Positions 31,998-44,186 of a DNA stretch of 64,000 nt are shown here, one piece after another (position 1 is the first letter of the stretch; each line of letters opens with the position of its first letter). Location: positions 9,193,820-9,257,819 of the forward strand of contig NC_135220.1 of the NCBI RefSeq assembly GCF_052324685.1, given 5' to 3'. This DNA is from Brachyhypopomus gauderio. Its lineage: Eukaryota; Chordata; Actinopteri; Gymnotiformes; Hypopomidae. The position numbers and the translations under genes are program-made. The notes under the pieces were generated by a model, which worked only from the letters and a program-made list of their open reading frames with translations, made no database searches and was not told where the DNA came from.

Positions 31998-34181
31998 CCA
32001 TGGCAGCAGCCCCAGCAGGCCCGCCCGGCCGGACCTCATGAGGCGTTTCTCTTCCCCCATTCCACCAAGAACAATTATTTCTTCACTGCTTTGTGCTGTT
32101 GCCTGGGAGAAACGAACACATTAGTTCTAGAGTTGTTGTGCTTCTCCTTCATGTCTTTACTTTTGTACTGAAACAGATTTGTTGGGTTTCTAAAGGAAGC
32201 TGTATTTACAACTTGTAACTTTTAAAATAAAATAAAGATTTCACTGTTTCACTGTGCTGAAGTCTTTATGTTGCTTTGAAGCCTAGTTGCTGTGTCTTAG
32301 GCACATTTTATTTTACTCCTGTAGATGAATAATTCACAGTCCTGTTTTCATTTATTCTTTTCTGCTCTATGTTGACACCGCCTCCACTGGTACAACCCGT
32401 TCAGAGTGGATTCCTGCTAAGAGCTCATCACAGGTTAAGATCTCCAGGAGGGTTCTGCTGGTTTTGAGCCAGTCGAGGTTGGGAACGGGGGGGGGGGGGG
32501 GGGGGGGGCAGGCTGGAGGGGGTTAGTTAGAATAACCACCACTACTCACTGTGGGTTACAGTTAATTGTTAGACATGGTGCAGTTTGTACAGATATTGTA
32601 CCTAAGGCAGTTATACTTAACACACCAGCTATCCAATTCATTCAGCTATCTGTTCATACCATCTCTGTATAAATGTCTCACTTTTTAATGAACACTTTAT
32701 AAAAATGTACAGCAACATACTGTTTTGATTGGCATGCAAAAGAGGGTGGCCACCATCCACTCTGATCATAGAGTTCAGTTCCTGGTTGCAGGACCTTTGC
32801 GGGACAATGAGTGTTCTCATTACAATACCACAAAAACCCATTATTTATGTTTGAAGTTTGAAACTAATTTTCAGATGCAAAGCCAATATGTCAGGCCTGG
32901 CCAAATGTCCCGTAAACAGGACCAGAATGTGTTCCAACCATGATAATTGCAGAGGAAGATGAGCTGGTGTTAGATGGGTTCAATATGCCTTTTCAGATTT
33001 ATTTTTGCCAATGGTCATTTACATTTAGAGCTTTTGGCAGGCACCCTTGTCCAGAATGACTTCCAAACATGCATTGTAGGTCTGACCATTGTAGTCTCTC
33101 AAATACACATCCTCATTGGAGCATAGATCAGTACGTTATATCAGGCTAAAGGCCTGGCTAAACTCAATGATCAATCTTTCTTTATTACTTATGAATATTT
33201 ATGTTTTATTAATTACTAATAAGAAACACCCCTAATAGTTTTTTCCCCTTATATTTAGCATGTCCATTCGATTGGTTTCCTGTCACAGCTCTTGAGTCAG
33301 GAGGTTCATTGGAATACAGTCAATCTTGAAATGTGAGGTTTTCAAACCCCCTTTTTTCACATTTGGCACTTGTCAACACAGAGTAGCCAATGAGGTGGAG
33401 GAGCAGCCGCCGAAACCACGACAACGCTGTCCCACTGATGAAGCTCTGATTAATAACATAGCCCGTCTGTGTAGTCCCGTTCTGCTATATCACTGCCTGG
33501 TAGTCTGAATTGTTGTTTTAGTTCAACTGCGTGGACAGAGCTTGATACGCTGATAGTCCACTTCAGATAAGGTAGATACAGGGGGTAAATGTTCTGGTCA
33601 GGTCTTTTCTTTATGAACAGGGGCGTAATCTTGGGATTAAGACATTGTTCTGAGGATTACATTTCAGCAGTACCCCAATGGCGGTTTGCTCAGAGTACAA
33701 CAGGAAGGTCTGATCTGTAATCCTGCTGTTGGTCTGCACTGGTAGCCAACAGATCTGTGCATTCTACACGTCGAAAGTTGTGAACGTGCTCTTGTTTCAG
33801 AAGCACTGTGGCTAACCTCTGTGCCAGTAGGGGTGAGTTCACATTCTCATCTATGGTCATCTTATAAATTAAATTTCCCAAAGTAGTTTTGAGCAGAAGC
33901 TAAAATATTGTCACTGTGGAAATGACTGTGGGAATGACAGTTTTAGCCTATTTTAAACCGAGAGGTTTCAGAAAGAGATGTTTAGATGTGCACATTTCAT
34001 CTGAGGAATATTTTTAGATTTAGTTTGCTTCTTTTTATACTGAACATGAAATTGTTGAGTTCTACAAAGTATACAGTACAGCCACTGTGAACAGGCTGCT
34101 GTTCTAATCTTCTGTTGGATTGTGACCTCGTTTTTCATGCTCAAGCTAACTGGTTTACTTCTTTTACTTCACGGTGAAGGA
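31998..34181 (+). other. dcps 3' UTR and dcps-kcnj1 spacer
   Basis: AATAAA motifs at 32224-32236 end dcps. A G run lies at about 32488-32508. No exon recognised. The last 60 bp before the kcnj1 start codon (pyrimidine-rich, ending GGTGAAG) look like a 3' splice site of a leader intron, so a non-coding kcnj1 exon may lie in this spacer. Confidence 0.45.
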
Positions 34182-35315
34182 ATGTTGCAGTTCATCCACA
34201 AACAGCTTCATGATCACCTAGCGGAGCGCAGGAACCACCACACCCGGCTGGTGACCAAGGACGGCCGCTGTAACGTCGAATTTGGCAATGTTGAGTATCA
34301 CAGCCATTTTGCTTACCTGATGGATTTCTGGACCACCTTTGTTGAGTTTAGATGGCGCTTTGTTATTCTTTCCTTTGTCGTGGCTTTTACTGGAAGTTGG
34401 TTCGTCTTTGGTCTGCTGTGGTATTCAATCGCAAAGAGTAATGGGGACTTGGAGGGAGAGAATAGATCTAAAGGCCATTTAAAATGCATAGACAACATCA
34501 ATGGTCTCAGAACTGCCTTTCTTTACTCTCTAGAGACCCAGACAACCATAGGATACGGGGGGCGTGCCCTGACGGGGAACTGTGCGGGGACGGTAGCCCT
34601 TCTCGTCGTCCAGTCCCTTGTGGGCGCCATCATAAACTGCTTCATGTGTGGTCTAATTCTGGCCAAAATCTCCCTCCCAAAAAAGAGGGCAAAGACGGTC
34701 ACCTTCAGTGACACGGCGGTGATCTGTCTGAAGAGAGGCTCTCTCTGCCTACAAATCCGTGTGGCCAACCTGCGTAAGACACTGCTGATCGGAAGCCAGA
34801 TTTACGGCAAACTCCTGAGGACCACGGTCACACCGGATGGGGAACCCATCATACTGGACCAGGTGAACATTGACTTCCTAGTGGATGCCGGCAAGGACCA
34901 CCTGTTCTTCGTATGCCCACTCACACTGTACCACGTTATCGACGGCTCCAGCCCGTTTGCAGAGATGGCGGCCGACACGCTAAAGCAGCAGGAGTTCGAG
35001 CTGGTGGTCTTCTTGGATGGCGTGGCTGAGTCCACCAGTTCCTCCTGCCAGGTGCGCACTTCCTTCCTCCCCTGCGAGATCCAGTGGGGCTACACCTTCG
35101 TGCCCATCGTCTCTCGCACCAGGACAGGCAAGTACCGCGTGGACTTCTCCAACTTCTCCAGGACGGTGCCGGTGGTCACGCCACACTGTGCTTGCTGCTT
35201 CCTGAGTGAGCTGAACAGTGAGGTTGTTCGACACCACCACAGACCACATGGCATCCACAACCCTGGCTTTGATGTGATTGCCATTGAAGATGTGATGGAC
35301 AATACTCAAATGTGA
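34182..35315 (+). CDS. kcnj1: ATP-sensitive inward rectifier potassium channel 1-like (Kir1.1/ROMK type)
   Basis: Two-transmembrane Kir channel in one coding exon, 377 residues, close to ROMK2 (372). I chose the ATG at 34182 because it aligns with the short Kir1.1 isoform and because AAG/GA just before it looks like an acceptor. The in-frame ATG 60 nt upstream would add an unrelated hydrophobic stretch. Landmarks: RLVTKDGRCNVEFGNVE before TM1, a sequon NRS at residue 94 in the extracellular loop, pore TTIGYGGR (filter 122-126), IINCFMCG in TM2 with Asn152 (the weak-rectifier position, Asn171 in ROMK), then AKISLPKKRAKTVTFS and LDQVNIDFLVDAG of the cytoplasmic domain. The TM1 lysine that confers pH gating in mammalian ROMK (Lys80, WRYKMT) is Val61 here (WRFVIL). 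Kir1 family is certain; which teleost kcnj1 paralog is not. In fish, Kir1 channels serve epithelial K+ secretion. Confidence 0.92.
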   Translation: MLQFIHKQLHDHLAERRNHHTRLVTKDGRCNVEFGNVEYHSHFAYLMDFWTTFVEFRWRFVILSFVVAFTGSWFVFGLLWYSIAKSNGDLEGENRSKGHLKCIDNINGLRTAFLYSLETQTTIGYGGRALTGNCAGTVALLVVQSLVGAIINCFMCGLILAKISLPKKRAKTVTFSDTAVICLKRGSLCLQIRVANLRKTLLIGSQIYGKLLRTTVTPDGEPIILDQVNIDFLVDAGKDHLFFVCPLTLYHVIDGSSPFAEMAADTLKQQEFELVVFLDGVAESTSSSCQVRTSFLPCEIQWGYTFVPIVSRTRTGKYRVDFSNFSRTVPVVTPHCACCFLSELNSEVVRHHHRPHGIHNPGFDVIAIEDVMDNTQM

Positions 35316-36700
35316 GGATGTGGACAAACTTGTGGAATTACAAATGATATCTAGTCCTGCCTCTGAACCCTGCTGACTAAATGTATTATCTTACTTGAGG
35401 TTGTAGGAAGTCCTGCATTTGACATTTTCATAATTTGTAAAATGCTGTGACATTTTTCCATAGCATTTTACATACAAATCTCAGTAGACAGCATGTGTGC
35501 TTCCTGGGAATCTGACCTGTGACCTTGGTGTAAGCATCTTCCTGTACCTGCTCTACTGAGAGAGATACAAGGACACTTATGACAAGATCCGAGACCAAAT
35601 CTGTAAGATTATATAACAAATGTCTATACCACCGACAGACTATCAAACTGCTGATATGCCTAAACTATTTCAGCACAGAGAGTGGAATCATTGATCTGTT
35701 GGGAAATCTAGAACACTGGACACTGGAGGAAGGAAATATAACAAATGTGGCATTTCAGCTGCTGGTGAAGTGACTTTTAATCATATACTGTCTCCATTTC
35801 ACATGTATGAACTATGGAAATGCATGTTAAGATTTTTGGGAGAGTCGATGTGACATGGAACCTTTGAAAGCTGTTGAAATGCTGGGTGGGTGTTATTTTG
35901 TGATTACATATTCTACTGAGAACATAACGGATGTAAGGCATTAGTGTTATTCATTCAATGTAGTTATATAATAGACACACACACATACACAGACACACAA
36001 ATATATATGTGCCTTCTACTGTAATTATGTTGAATATATTGTACTCTATAGCTGGCTGTGCTTTGAATTGCAGTCTTCATGAGAACACGTTAGTCACACT
36101 GCAGGCAAATCTTTTCATTTGTGTATGTCCAGAAGTGAAAATGCTAACGGACATGCACTCATGACCACTGGAGCACGTGCAGCTGCACCAGGACAGATGA
36201 TCACTGAAGTGTATATTATTTACTTAAAAGCAAAAAAATGAATGACTCTGACAAGATTTCATCATTAAATCTTTTAAAGTGAAAATTTACAGGACGTAAG
36301 AAGTGGGTTTTCAATCTTAAATGTCTTTGCTGTCCTTTCCCATTGGGAGGTGCTCTAGTATAAACAGTTCACAGCCTAAGAACACTCCATATTTCCCAGA
36401 AGGCTCAGTCAACATCAACAGTGTCAGCATCAGTGTGAGCACATTGCACAGTAAGATTCAGGATTCAGTCTGTTTCCTCTTAAATAAATATTAGACAAAT
36501 CTTTAGGGAATGTTTCTTGTGACTGTAATCATTGTACCCCCGCCCTCCCCTTAATATTTTTATATTTAATATTTCTCGATGTTATAATATATAAGTGAGC
36601 ATTTTAATACAGTTCATTATCATTGGGTTTTAATATAGTGTTTGGTATTATTTCTGTTTCAGTTATATTCCAATTTAATTTCAGGAAACAATGAGAGAGT

Positions 36701-36734
<34 letters not shown>

Positions 36735-37334
36735 GAGGGAGAGAGAGAGAGAGAGAGAGAGAGCTGGTAGCCATAAGCTTTTGGATGATGGACAAAGGAA
36801 TGGCTGAGTGTGTGGGAGCAGGGTGAAACGGTGCTCTCGCCCAGAGTTCGAAATCAGCATAATTTGAACTTCCACCACCCTCACACCAACCCCCGTGCTC
36901 CCTTGATCGCAGTAGCCATTTGACCTCTCTGTCAACATACGCAGCTGCAGTTTCTGCCAATCCCCTGCAGAGAAATGCTGTTATTTTCTAATGCTGGCAC
37001 TTTTTTGCTTTCTTTCCTTCCTTCTCTCCTTCTCTCATTTTCCTTGCTTAGGATCCCATTTTAAAGTCAAGCTTTCTGAAGTTCTACTGTGTTTAGAATA
37101 AATGCTGTGTACTTTATTTGACATGGTATTACAACAACAAGAGCAAGAGTTAAAAAGACATTCAGAGCATTGCATGCTGTTATCAAATGAGCTTTGATAT
37201 AAATGACATAATTTAAATGACATAAATAGATTTGAACTAAAAAATAATTATTTTTATCCATAACTGTCATCCTTGCATCTCCTGAACTGGCACCTGGCAT
37301 TAAACACACATGCCCTCGGTGAGCTTGGGCCGAT
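35316..37334. other. kcnj1 3' UTR and spacer to somatolactin
   Basis: Convergent gene ends. It contains a GA microsatellite at 36693-36762 and an AT-rich stretch. No further exon recognised. Confidence 0.5.
36693..36762 (+). repeat. (GA)n microsatellite
   Basis: About 35 GA units with a few GG interruptions. Confidence 0.95.
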
Positions 37335-38656
37335 CTAGTAAAAGGAACAACTGTTTGTTTGGCGGCACTTAAAAAGTTTGAGGAATGTCTCCATTTTGTG
37401 GGCATCCTTCCTGAAGCATGACAGCATGGAGTAATCCTTCAGCACCTGTTCCATGGTGTAAGGCGAAGGCAGAGGAGCTGCCGTGTTCTTGGCGTCCAGT
37501 GGCAGACTGTCCTCATTCAACATCTGCGTTTGGGTGGGGGCACAGGGAGAGGTTCTGAGTAAAGGTAGTGGTTTGTACCACACACATGCAACAAACGTGC
37601 CAGGCATATGCATAGTGCAGGACAAAACGTGTGGCAGCAGGAAAATGTGCTGACGTACCTTCCTGATGATGGTGAGGAGACCTTGCTCCAGGCTCACCAG
37701 CTTGGACGACAGCCACTTGGTCTTGTTGAGAATAGTGCCGGGGACATTGTCATATTGATCTAGGGAATCCTGCAGATCCACCAGTTGGTTGATCCAGAAC
37801 TGTACCAGAATCAGCACCGAGTTTAGGAGCCATTTGTCCTGCAGCATGGAAAACCACAAACCTGCTACATAAAACTGTCCACATTCGCGGGATGATCAGA
37901 TGAAGAAAAGTGCAGCTCCGAGCTCAGATGAACATACCGAAATCCGCTGCACTTCACTTTTGGAGGTTGGCATGGGCAGGACGGCAGTGCACATGAAGGG
38001 TCTGTGTCCTTGCTGGGTGAGCAGATCGAGAGGAATGAACATCTCCTCCTGTCAAGAGCAATGGGAGAAACATCAAAAAACTTCTTAGATCTGACTTACC
38101 CAATATCCTGAGGGTTCTTAGCAGAAGCATTTGCACTTAAAAGTAATAAATCCCTTAATATTTTTAGTGATAAAATGCTGCATTTTATAATGTAGCTGTG
38201 GTTGTGTCTGATTGTTTCAGTAGTAACCTCATGGCGGACTGCAGCTAAGCTGCATGGATCTTTACTCACAAACTGTGTCCTGGTCTCTTCTGAGATGCGA
38301 TAGATGAGCTCGGCGTGCTGGATGGCCCGATCCAGGAGCTTCTCTGTGGAGATGCTGCAATAGCCTTCTCCAGCTTCACAGTCCAGCACAGAGCCCAGCA
38401 CGCCATGCATGGAGCAGAACAGGAGCCATCCCTGCAGAACTGGACCAGGAACAGGACCAGGAACAGGACCCATTAGGGATAAAAAAATGGACCGATGTTT
38501 CTGATCATCTGACACGTGCTACCAGTAATAGAATTCAATTTAAGTAAGTGGTATTTTCATGCAACATCTTGACAAATCAATGCAGAATATTAGGGATTTT
38601 TTTTTAGATTTACAAATGGATTTCACAGAAGATATGGTACCTTTGGTCTTGCTCAT
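37335..38656 (-). CDS. smtl: Somatolactin precursor (prolactin/growth hormone family)
   Basis: Secreted hormone of the fish pituitary pars intermedia, linked to pigment, ion and lipid regulation. Five exons in transcript order: 38641-38656, 38270-38439, 37938-38048, 37659-37838, 37335-37523; 221 residues. The tiny first exon (MSKTK plus one base) and an acceptor at 38440-38441 were chosen because they restore phase and give a signal peptide, [20 protein letters not shown]. The mature hormone probably starts near residue 23. Diagnostic blocks are [57 protein letters not shown] (sequon at N137) and [20 protein letters not shown]. The mature protein has six cysteines, which pair as 26-33, 82-195 and 212-218 by family rule. 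The extra cysteine of many somatolactin alpha proteins (EESCTLF) is Arg here (EETRTQF). This, with the short length, leans toward the beta form, but the paralog is not proven. Confidence 0.93.
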
Positions 38657-38689
38657 TATTGTGGAATGGAAGAAGGTTATTGTCTGAAA

Positions 38690-38765
38690 TCACTACTGTT
38701 GATGCTTCACAGGCACAACTACCTTATATACACAACGCAGACTTCATGAATGAATTAGATTTAGA
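38690..38765 (-). promoter_or_regulatory. Somatolactin core promoter (TATA box)
   Basis: On the minus strand TATATAAGG (38722-38730) sits about 66-74 bp upstream of the start codon, which would give a 5' UTR of about 40 nt. Upstream, CTAATTCATTCATGAA (38744-38760) is AT-rich and resembles Pit-1/POU sites used by pituitary hormone genes. The POU assignment is inference. Confidence 0.6.
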
Positions 38766-39464
38766 AGGTAAGACGATATTTCTGGTTACGGTTTCCACTA
38801 TGTTCTTATGCATCATCTTAACTGGAATGAGAAAATGTTTATCCAACATGTTTGGTTTCATAAAAGCTTCTCATCTTTAGAAATGGGTGATTAAGAATCA
38901 CAACGTTGGAGATTTGCAGGTTTTAAAGTGTAGATTGGATTTCAAATCTCATGTTTCATGAGAAAAATCATACCCAATGTGAAAGTAGGAAAAAAGATAA
39001 TGATCAACACAAACACACAGATTGTCTTAAATAAATTAAATAAATGATTTATAGAATTATAAATTGAAGTAAGCAAAGTAATTTTGTATATACAAAATAT
39101 AGACACTCAGGTGCCACTTCCTCCTAACAGAGATGCTCAAAAATCTTTTGTCACCAGTGCTTGAATTTTAAAGAAGACTTCAGGAGGGATGGCTGCTTTC
39201 ACCTGAGCACTGAATGTGGAGGGCTGAGGGGGTTAAGTAATAGATCTCCTGTCTGCTTCTGAACTACAGCTGCTGCACACGGTGAACCCAATATTCAGTG
39301 TGTAGAGGGTATGAAAGCTGTCAGATCTCATCAGATCTCTTAACATTTTGCCCTGATTTGTGACTAGGTTTGAACTCATTTATATATAGAAATAAGAAAT
39401 CGACATCAGACATCTGGTCTGATATCATTTCACAAAATGATACAAAGGAAGATTGTCGTTTATT
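38766..39464. other. Somatolactin upstream region
   Basis: AT-rich, no ORF or element recognised up to the minisatellite. Confidence 0.4.
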
Positions 39465-39900
39465 GGGCTAGGGACTGGCATCCTCTCACGTTTAACGGGC
39501 TAGGGACTGGCATCCTCTCACGTTTAACGGGCTAGGGACTGGGATCCTCTCACATTTAACAGGCTAGGGACTGGCATTCTCTCACGTTAACGGGCTAGGG
39601 ACTGGGATCCTCTCACATTTAACAGGCTAGGGACTGACATCCTCTCACGTTTAAAGGGCTAGGGACTGGCATTCTCTCACATTTATCAGGCTAGGGACTG
39701 GCATCCTCTCACGTTTAACAGGCTAGGGACTGGCATCCTCTCACGTTTAACAGGCTAGGGACTGGCATCCTCTCACGTTTATCAGGCTAGGGACTGGCAT
39801 CCTCTCACGTTTAACAGGCTAGGGACTGGCATCCTCTCACGTTTATCAGGCTAGGGACTGGCATCCTCTCACGTTTAACAGGCTAGGGACCAAAATCCTC
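39465..39900. repeat. 32-bp minisatellite (GGGCTAGGGACTGGCATCCT core)
   Basis: About 13-14 copies of a 32-bp unit, GGGCTAGGGACTGGCATCCT followed by CTCACGTTTAAC. Variants include TTTATCAGG, ACATTTAAC and GGGATCC. Confidence 0.95.
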
Positions 39901-39998
39901 TGTTACAGGCTGCAGGCCTTGCATAGACTGAGAATACAGAAATTGCCACCTGCCCTCAATCCCATTTATCCTTGATTAGTTCCTGACATTAGTGAGCC

Positions 39999-41492
39999 TG
40001 GTGTAACAGTGGTGTAGCTGGGACTGTAGCAGTGGTGTAACTGTGCTGTAGCAGGGGTGTAACAGTGGTGTATCAGTGGTGTAACAGTGGTGTAGCCGTG
40101 ATGTAGCAGTGGTGTAACAGTGGTGTAGCAGTGGTGTAGCTGTGGTGTAAGAGTGGTGTAGCAGTGGTGTATCATGAGGGTATCAGTGGTGTTGCAGTAG
40201 TGTAACAGTGGTGTATCAGTGGTGTAGCAGTGGTGTAACAGTGGAGTAGCAGTGGTGTAACAGTGGTGTATCAGTGGTGTAGCAGTGGTGTATCAGTGGT
40301 GTAACAGTGGTGTATCAGTGGTGTGTTAGTGGTGTAACAGTGATGTATCAGTGGTGTAACAGTGATGTATCAGTGGTGTAACAGTGGTGTATCAGTGGTG
40401 TATCAGTTATTTAGCAGTGGTGTAACAGTGTTGATACAGTGGTGTATCAGTGGTGTAGCAGTGGTGTAACAGTGGTGTATCAGTTGTGTAGCAGTGGTGT
40501 AACAGTGGTGTAGCAGTGGTGTATCAGTTATTTAGCAGTGGTGTAACAGTGTTGTTACAGTGGTGTATCAGTGGTGTAGCAGTGGTGTATCAGTGGTGTA
40601 TCAGTGGTGTAACAGTGGTGTATCAGTGGTGTGTTAGTGGTGTAACAGTGATGTATCAGTGGTGTAACAGTGGTGTATCAGTGGTGTATCAGTTATTTAG
40701 CAGTGGTGTAACAGTGTTGTTACAGTGGTGTATCAGTGGTGTAGCAGTGGTGTAACAGTGATGTATCAGTTGTGTAGCAGTGGTGTAACAGTGGTGTAGC
40801 AGTGGTGTAGCAGTGGTGTAACAGTGGTGTATCAATGGTGTAGCAGTGATGTATCAGTGGTGTAACAGTGATGTATCAGTGGTGTAACAGTGGTATATCA
40901 GTGGTGTATCAGTTATTTAGCAGTGGTGTAACAGTGTTGATACAGTGGTGTATCAGTGGTGTAGCAGTGGTGTAACAGTGGTGTATCAGTGGTGTAACAG
41001 TGGTGTAGCAGTGGTGTAACAGTGGTGTATCAGTGGTGTAACAGTGGTGTATCAGTGGTGTGTTAGTGGTGTAACAGTGATGTATCAGTGGTGTAACAGT
41101 GGTGTATCAGTGGTGTATCAGTTATTTAGCAGTGGTGTAACAGTGTTGTTACAGTGGTGTATCAGTGGTGTAGCAGTGGTGTAACAGTGGTGTAACAGTG
41201 GTGTAGCAGTGGTGTAACAGTGTTGTAACAGTGGTGTAGCAGTGGTGTATCAGTGGTGTAACAGTGGTTTAGCAGTGATGTATCAGTGGTGTAGCAGTGG
41301 TGTAACAGTGTTGTAACAGTGGTGTATCAGTGGTGTATCAGTTATTTAGCAGTGGTGTAACAGTGTTGTTACAGTGGTGTATCAGTGGTGTAGCAGTGGT
41401 GTAACAGTGTTGTAACAGTGGTGTATCAGTGGTGTAATAGTGGTGTAGCCATGGTGTAGCAGTGCTGTAGCCGGGGCTGTACTGCTGTAAGT
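39999..41492. repeat. 11-bp minisatellite array (GTGGTGTANCA) with higher-order structure
   Basis: About 135 copies of an 11-bp unit GTGGTGTAACA/GTGGTGTATCA/GTGGTGTAGCA. A variant pair, TTATTTAGC then GTGTTGWTACA, recurs at 40407, 40528, 40693, 40913, 41122 and 41342. The spacings are 121, 165, 220, 209 and 220 bp, all multiples of 11. Peptide readings from either strand (VVYQWCISG or HHCYTTVTP) are repeat artefacts. Confidence 0.95.
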
Positions 41493-43990
41493 GTTCTGCT
41501 GGGGTCCTGACAAATATCAAAGTCATCCCAGCTGAAACTACTTCACCACCCAAAGATATCCACATGAAAGAGTCCTAGAAACTAACCATTAGGAAGATGG
41601 TAGGCAAAATCTGTATACGAAAATGCCCAGATAATCCATCAGGTGCTAATTAATTAATCTAATAAATGTATCTAATAAAGAACACAAAGAGTATGAATAT
41701 TTCCATTATATGGCTTATGTTGCAAAACATGACACCATCACAACCACAAGGCAGTGCACTGCAACCAATTCACCTAAATATGAGATGTAGGTTGGCTTGC
41801 ATCTTACATAATTAATTCTGAGATAAAAATATTATTAGATATTTGCATGTTACCAGGCAAGACATCTTAGTTCTTTTCCTAATTTGGTCAGATCGTGGGT
41901 TTTTATAAGTGTAGAAGTTGAGAAGGCAAATTATTCAGTCAGTGTGGCTCATAACACCATCTGCAGTTAATATACCAGCGTTCGGTGGAATTCACCTTTG
42001 TTGAGGAGGCTGAAATATCCAGTTGCCCATCTTGTAATCACTGGGAGTTAATTGAACAGTTAATGGGCAGTGAAGAGTAGATCATCACTCCTGCCTCCTG
42101 GGTCACGACTGCAACAGATGTGTACAACTGAACCTGCAGGGCTGTGATTTTGAGTATCTATGTTCTGCCACATAAATTGGATATCAGTGAATACAAGATC
42201 CAGGGTCGGATTATGGCTTTGATGTTCAGAGTTAAAGACTTCTGCAGTAGGGTATCAAATACATACGTAAATATAAGGACTTCCGATAAGTTTAGTACTT
42301 CAGATGACGTTAGGACTTCAGATAAGAGCTAACAGTGCATACTACTTCTTCTTATTTATACCTCATGAAATAAGACAAGCATCAACAGAGGCTTCACCTT
42401 GTAAGACTGCCAAGTTGTAAGAGTCGTAACGTTGATTAAACTCAACATTTAGTGTGCTATTAGATTTAGTTTGAACCTCTTTTTTTCAAAGCTGAAGGCT
42501 TTACAGTGATGGAGAGGCCGCATAACTGCACCTGCCTTTCCAAGCCTGTGTATCGTTACGTTAATTATTTTCTGTGATTGAAGTGTTTAGTGGAAAGTGG
42601 AGGAGATCTCTGTGGTTTATGCAATGCCTCATGGAGCCTTCTTAGAGGAGAAACGTGTCGGACTGGTCAGTGGAACAGACCATACCTGACTAACCTTATT
42701 TTAAAAGAAATATCGATTATCTGTCTGTTATACCACAGAAGAGTGTTCATGTCTTCAGAGTCTGAGCTGCTACATGGAACATGACCGGCCAACAGATTCC
42801 CAGTCCTGCAGTGTTGAGCCAAGCACAGCACTCGGCCATTGCACTGCATATCCTGTAATGATGGGTTCTGTAATAACTCATTAGTGGTTATCCAGAATGA
42901 CCATGGGATGAAGATGATAGGCTCAGGGCTAATTGGGGAAATGGGAGCAACATCATGAAATGGACAGTTTGCAATAATCTTTATTATTTTGAAGATACAA
43001 AATTCCAAGGAACTGTACAAAAAACATATGTATAAGAGATTAGAGCAGTTGAATGCGATCTCTGTGGTGACATCAGTGTTTAATTTTGTATTCATAGTAT
43101 GTCATTTCAAGAAATGGGAGTGTTTTACTAGACACAGTCAGGAGGTCTCTCAGAGGATTAGGTGTCTCTGTTCTTCTGACCTCCAGGTTACCCTGTCTTC
43201 TGACGCAAAAGATGATCCACTAGAAAATTAGTGGCTTAACTCTCCAACAATGTTACGTTCAGTTAAATCTCTTGGTAAAGACAATTTTTCCATACATTTA
43301 TCTTTTATGAGCCCCAAAAGACAATAAAAACATGCAGACAATGAAGGAACATTCTTTAGATATCTATACATTTACATATCTATGCATTTGCATCCATGCA
43401 TTTACTACCAACACTCTGAACGGGTTGGCTTGATGTAGTACAGGTTATAATTACAATTTTTTTGGTTTTTATTTTACTTGAAACACAAGAGGAGATTATG
43501 TAAATTAACTTTAAGAATAGTATGGCTTGAGGATAAATAAGACTTTTTTATTTGTATAACATAAAGAGCAAAGTAATGTTTTTTTTCTCCATTCTGTTAG
43601 AACAGATGCATTTCTGCATATTTATCTCAACAAGCTCCAGGCGTCAAAGATTCAGTAAAGTCACTGCATATAAATCCTATTACAGGTGTCAGTAACCACT
43701 GCTTCTCTGCACATGCGTGTCAATTGAAAGCCAAATGATGGCGTCACCCAGTCATCCAGGATCGTAGGTCTTGATGCTACACCTGCTGGTCTGCCACCTG
43801 CCCAGCACACCTGCAAACCTGCAAAAAACTGGGAACCTGCAAAACCTGCAGCCATTCTGGCAGCTGTTTTTTGGAAGGGTTGAAAAACAGTGGTGTTGGT
43901 CAGAGGTGCTGTGTACAACAGGACAGGAAGTGTGTGAGGAACAGATCACTGGGACTTCTGAACAGAACACAGATGGGCAGATGTTGTTCG
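41493..43990. other. Non-coding stretch
   Basis: No coding exon or known element seen. It is AT-rich with unremarkable composition. Confidence 0.4.
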
Positions 43991-44001
43991 ATGTGTGAAG
44001 G

Positions 44002-44178
44002 CAGTGGCGCAAAAAGGGGGTATGCAGCGTATGCGATGCATAGGGGCGCTGCACTAGAGGGGGCGCCAAATCGATGCCAGAAAATTATTTGCCGAGTTGG
44101 TGGGGGTGGGGGGTGGAGTACGGGGGGCGCAGATAGTATGTTTGCATACACCTCAGAAAGTATGTAGTTGCAACCCTG
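44002..44178. mobile_element. hAT-type miniature element (177 bp)
   Basis: Ends CAGTGGCGCAA and, inverted, CAGGGTTGCAA (8 of 11 match). It is flanked by the perfect 8-bp duplication TGTGAAGG (43994-44001 and 44179-44186). The interior is GC-rich with GGGGGCGCC blocks. No coding capacity. Confidence 0.8.
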
Positions 44179-44186
44179 TGTGAAGG

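Noticed and set aside
34122-34181. Upstream in-frame ATG of kcnj1 adding a hydrophobic 20-residue N-terminus.
   Set aside because: The segment has the look of a 3' splice site (pyrimidine-rich then GGTGAAG), Kir1 channels lack a signal peptide, and the ATG at 34182 aligns with the short Kir1.1 isoform.
38431-38439. Alternative somatolactin exon 2 acceptor after the second CAG (exon from 38431).
   Set aside because: It would join the 16-nt first exon out of frame; the acceptor at 38440-38441 gives an unbroken signal peptide.
39966-41565. ORFs such as repeated QWCISGV or HHCYTTVTP peptides.
   Set aside because: Products of the 11-bp minisatellite read in changing frame. No start context or flanking exon supports translation.
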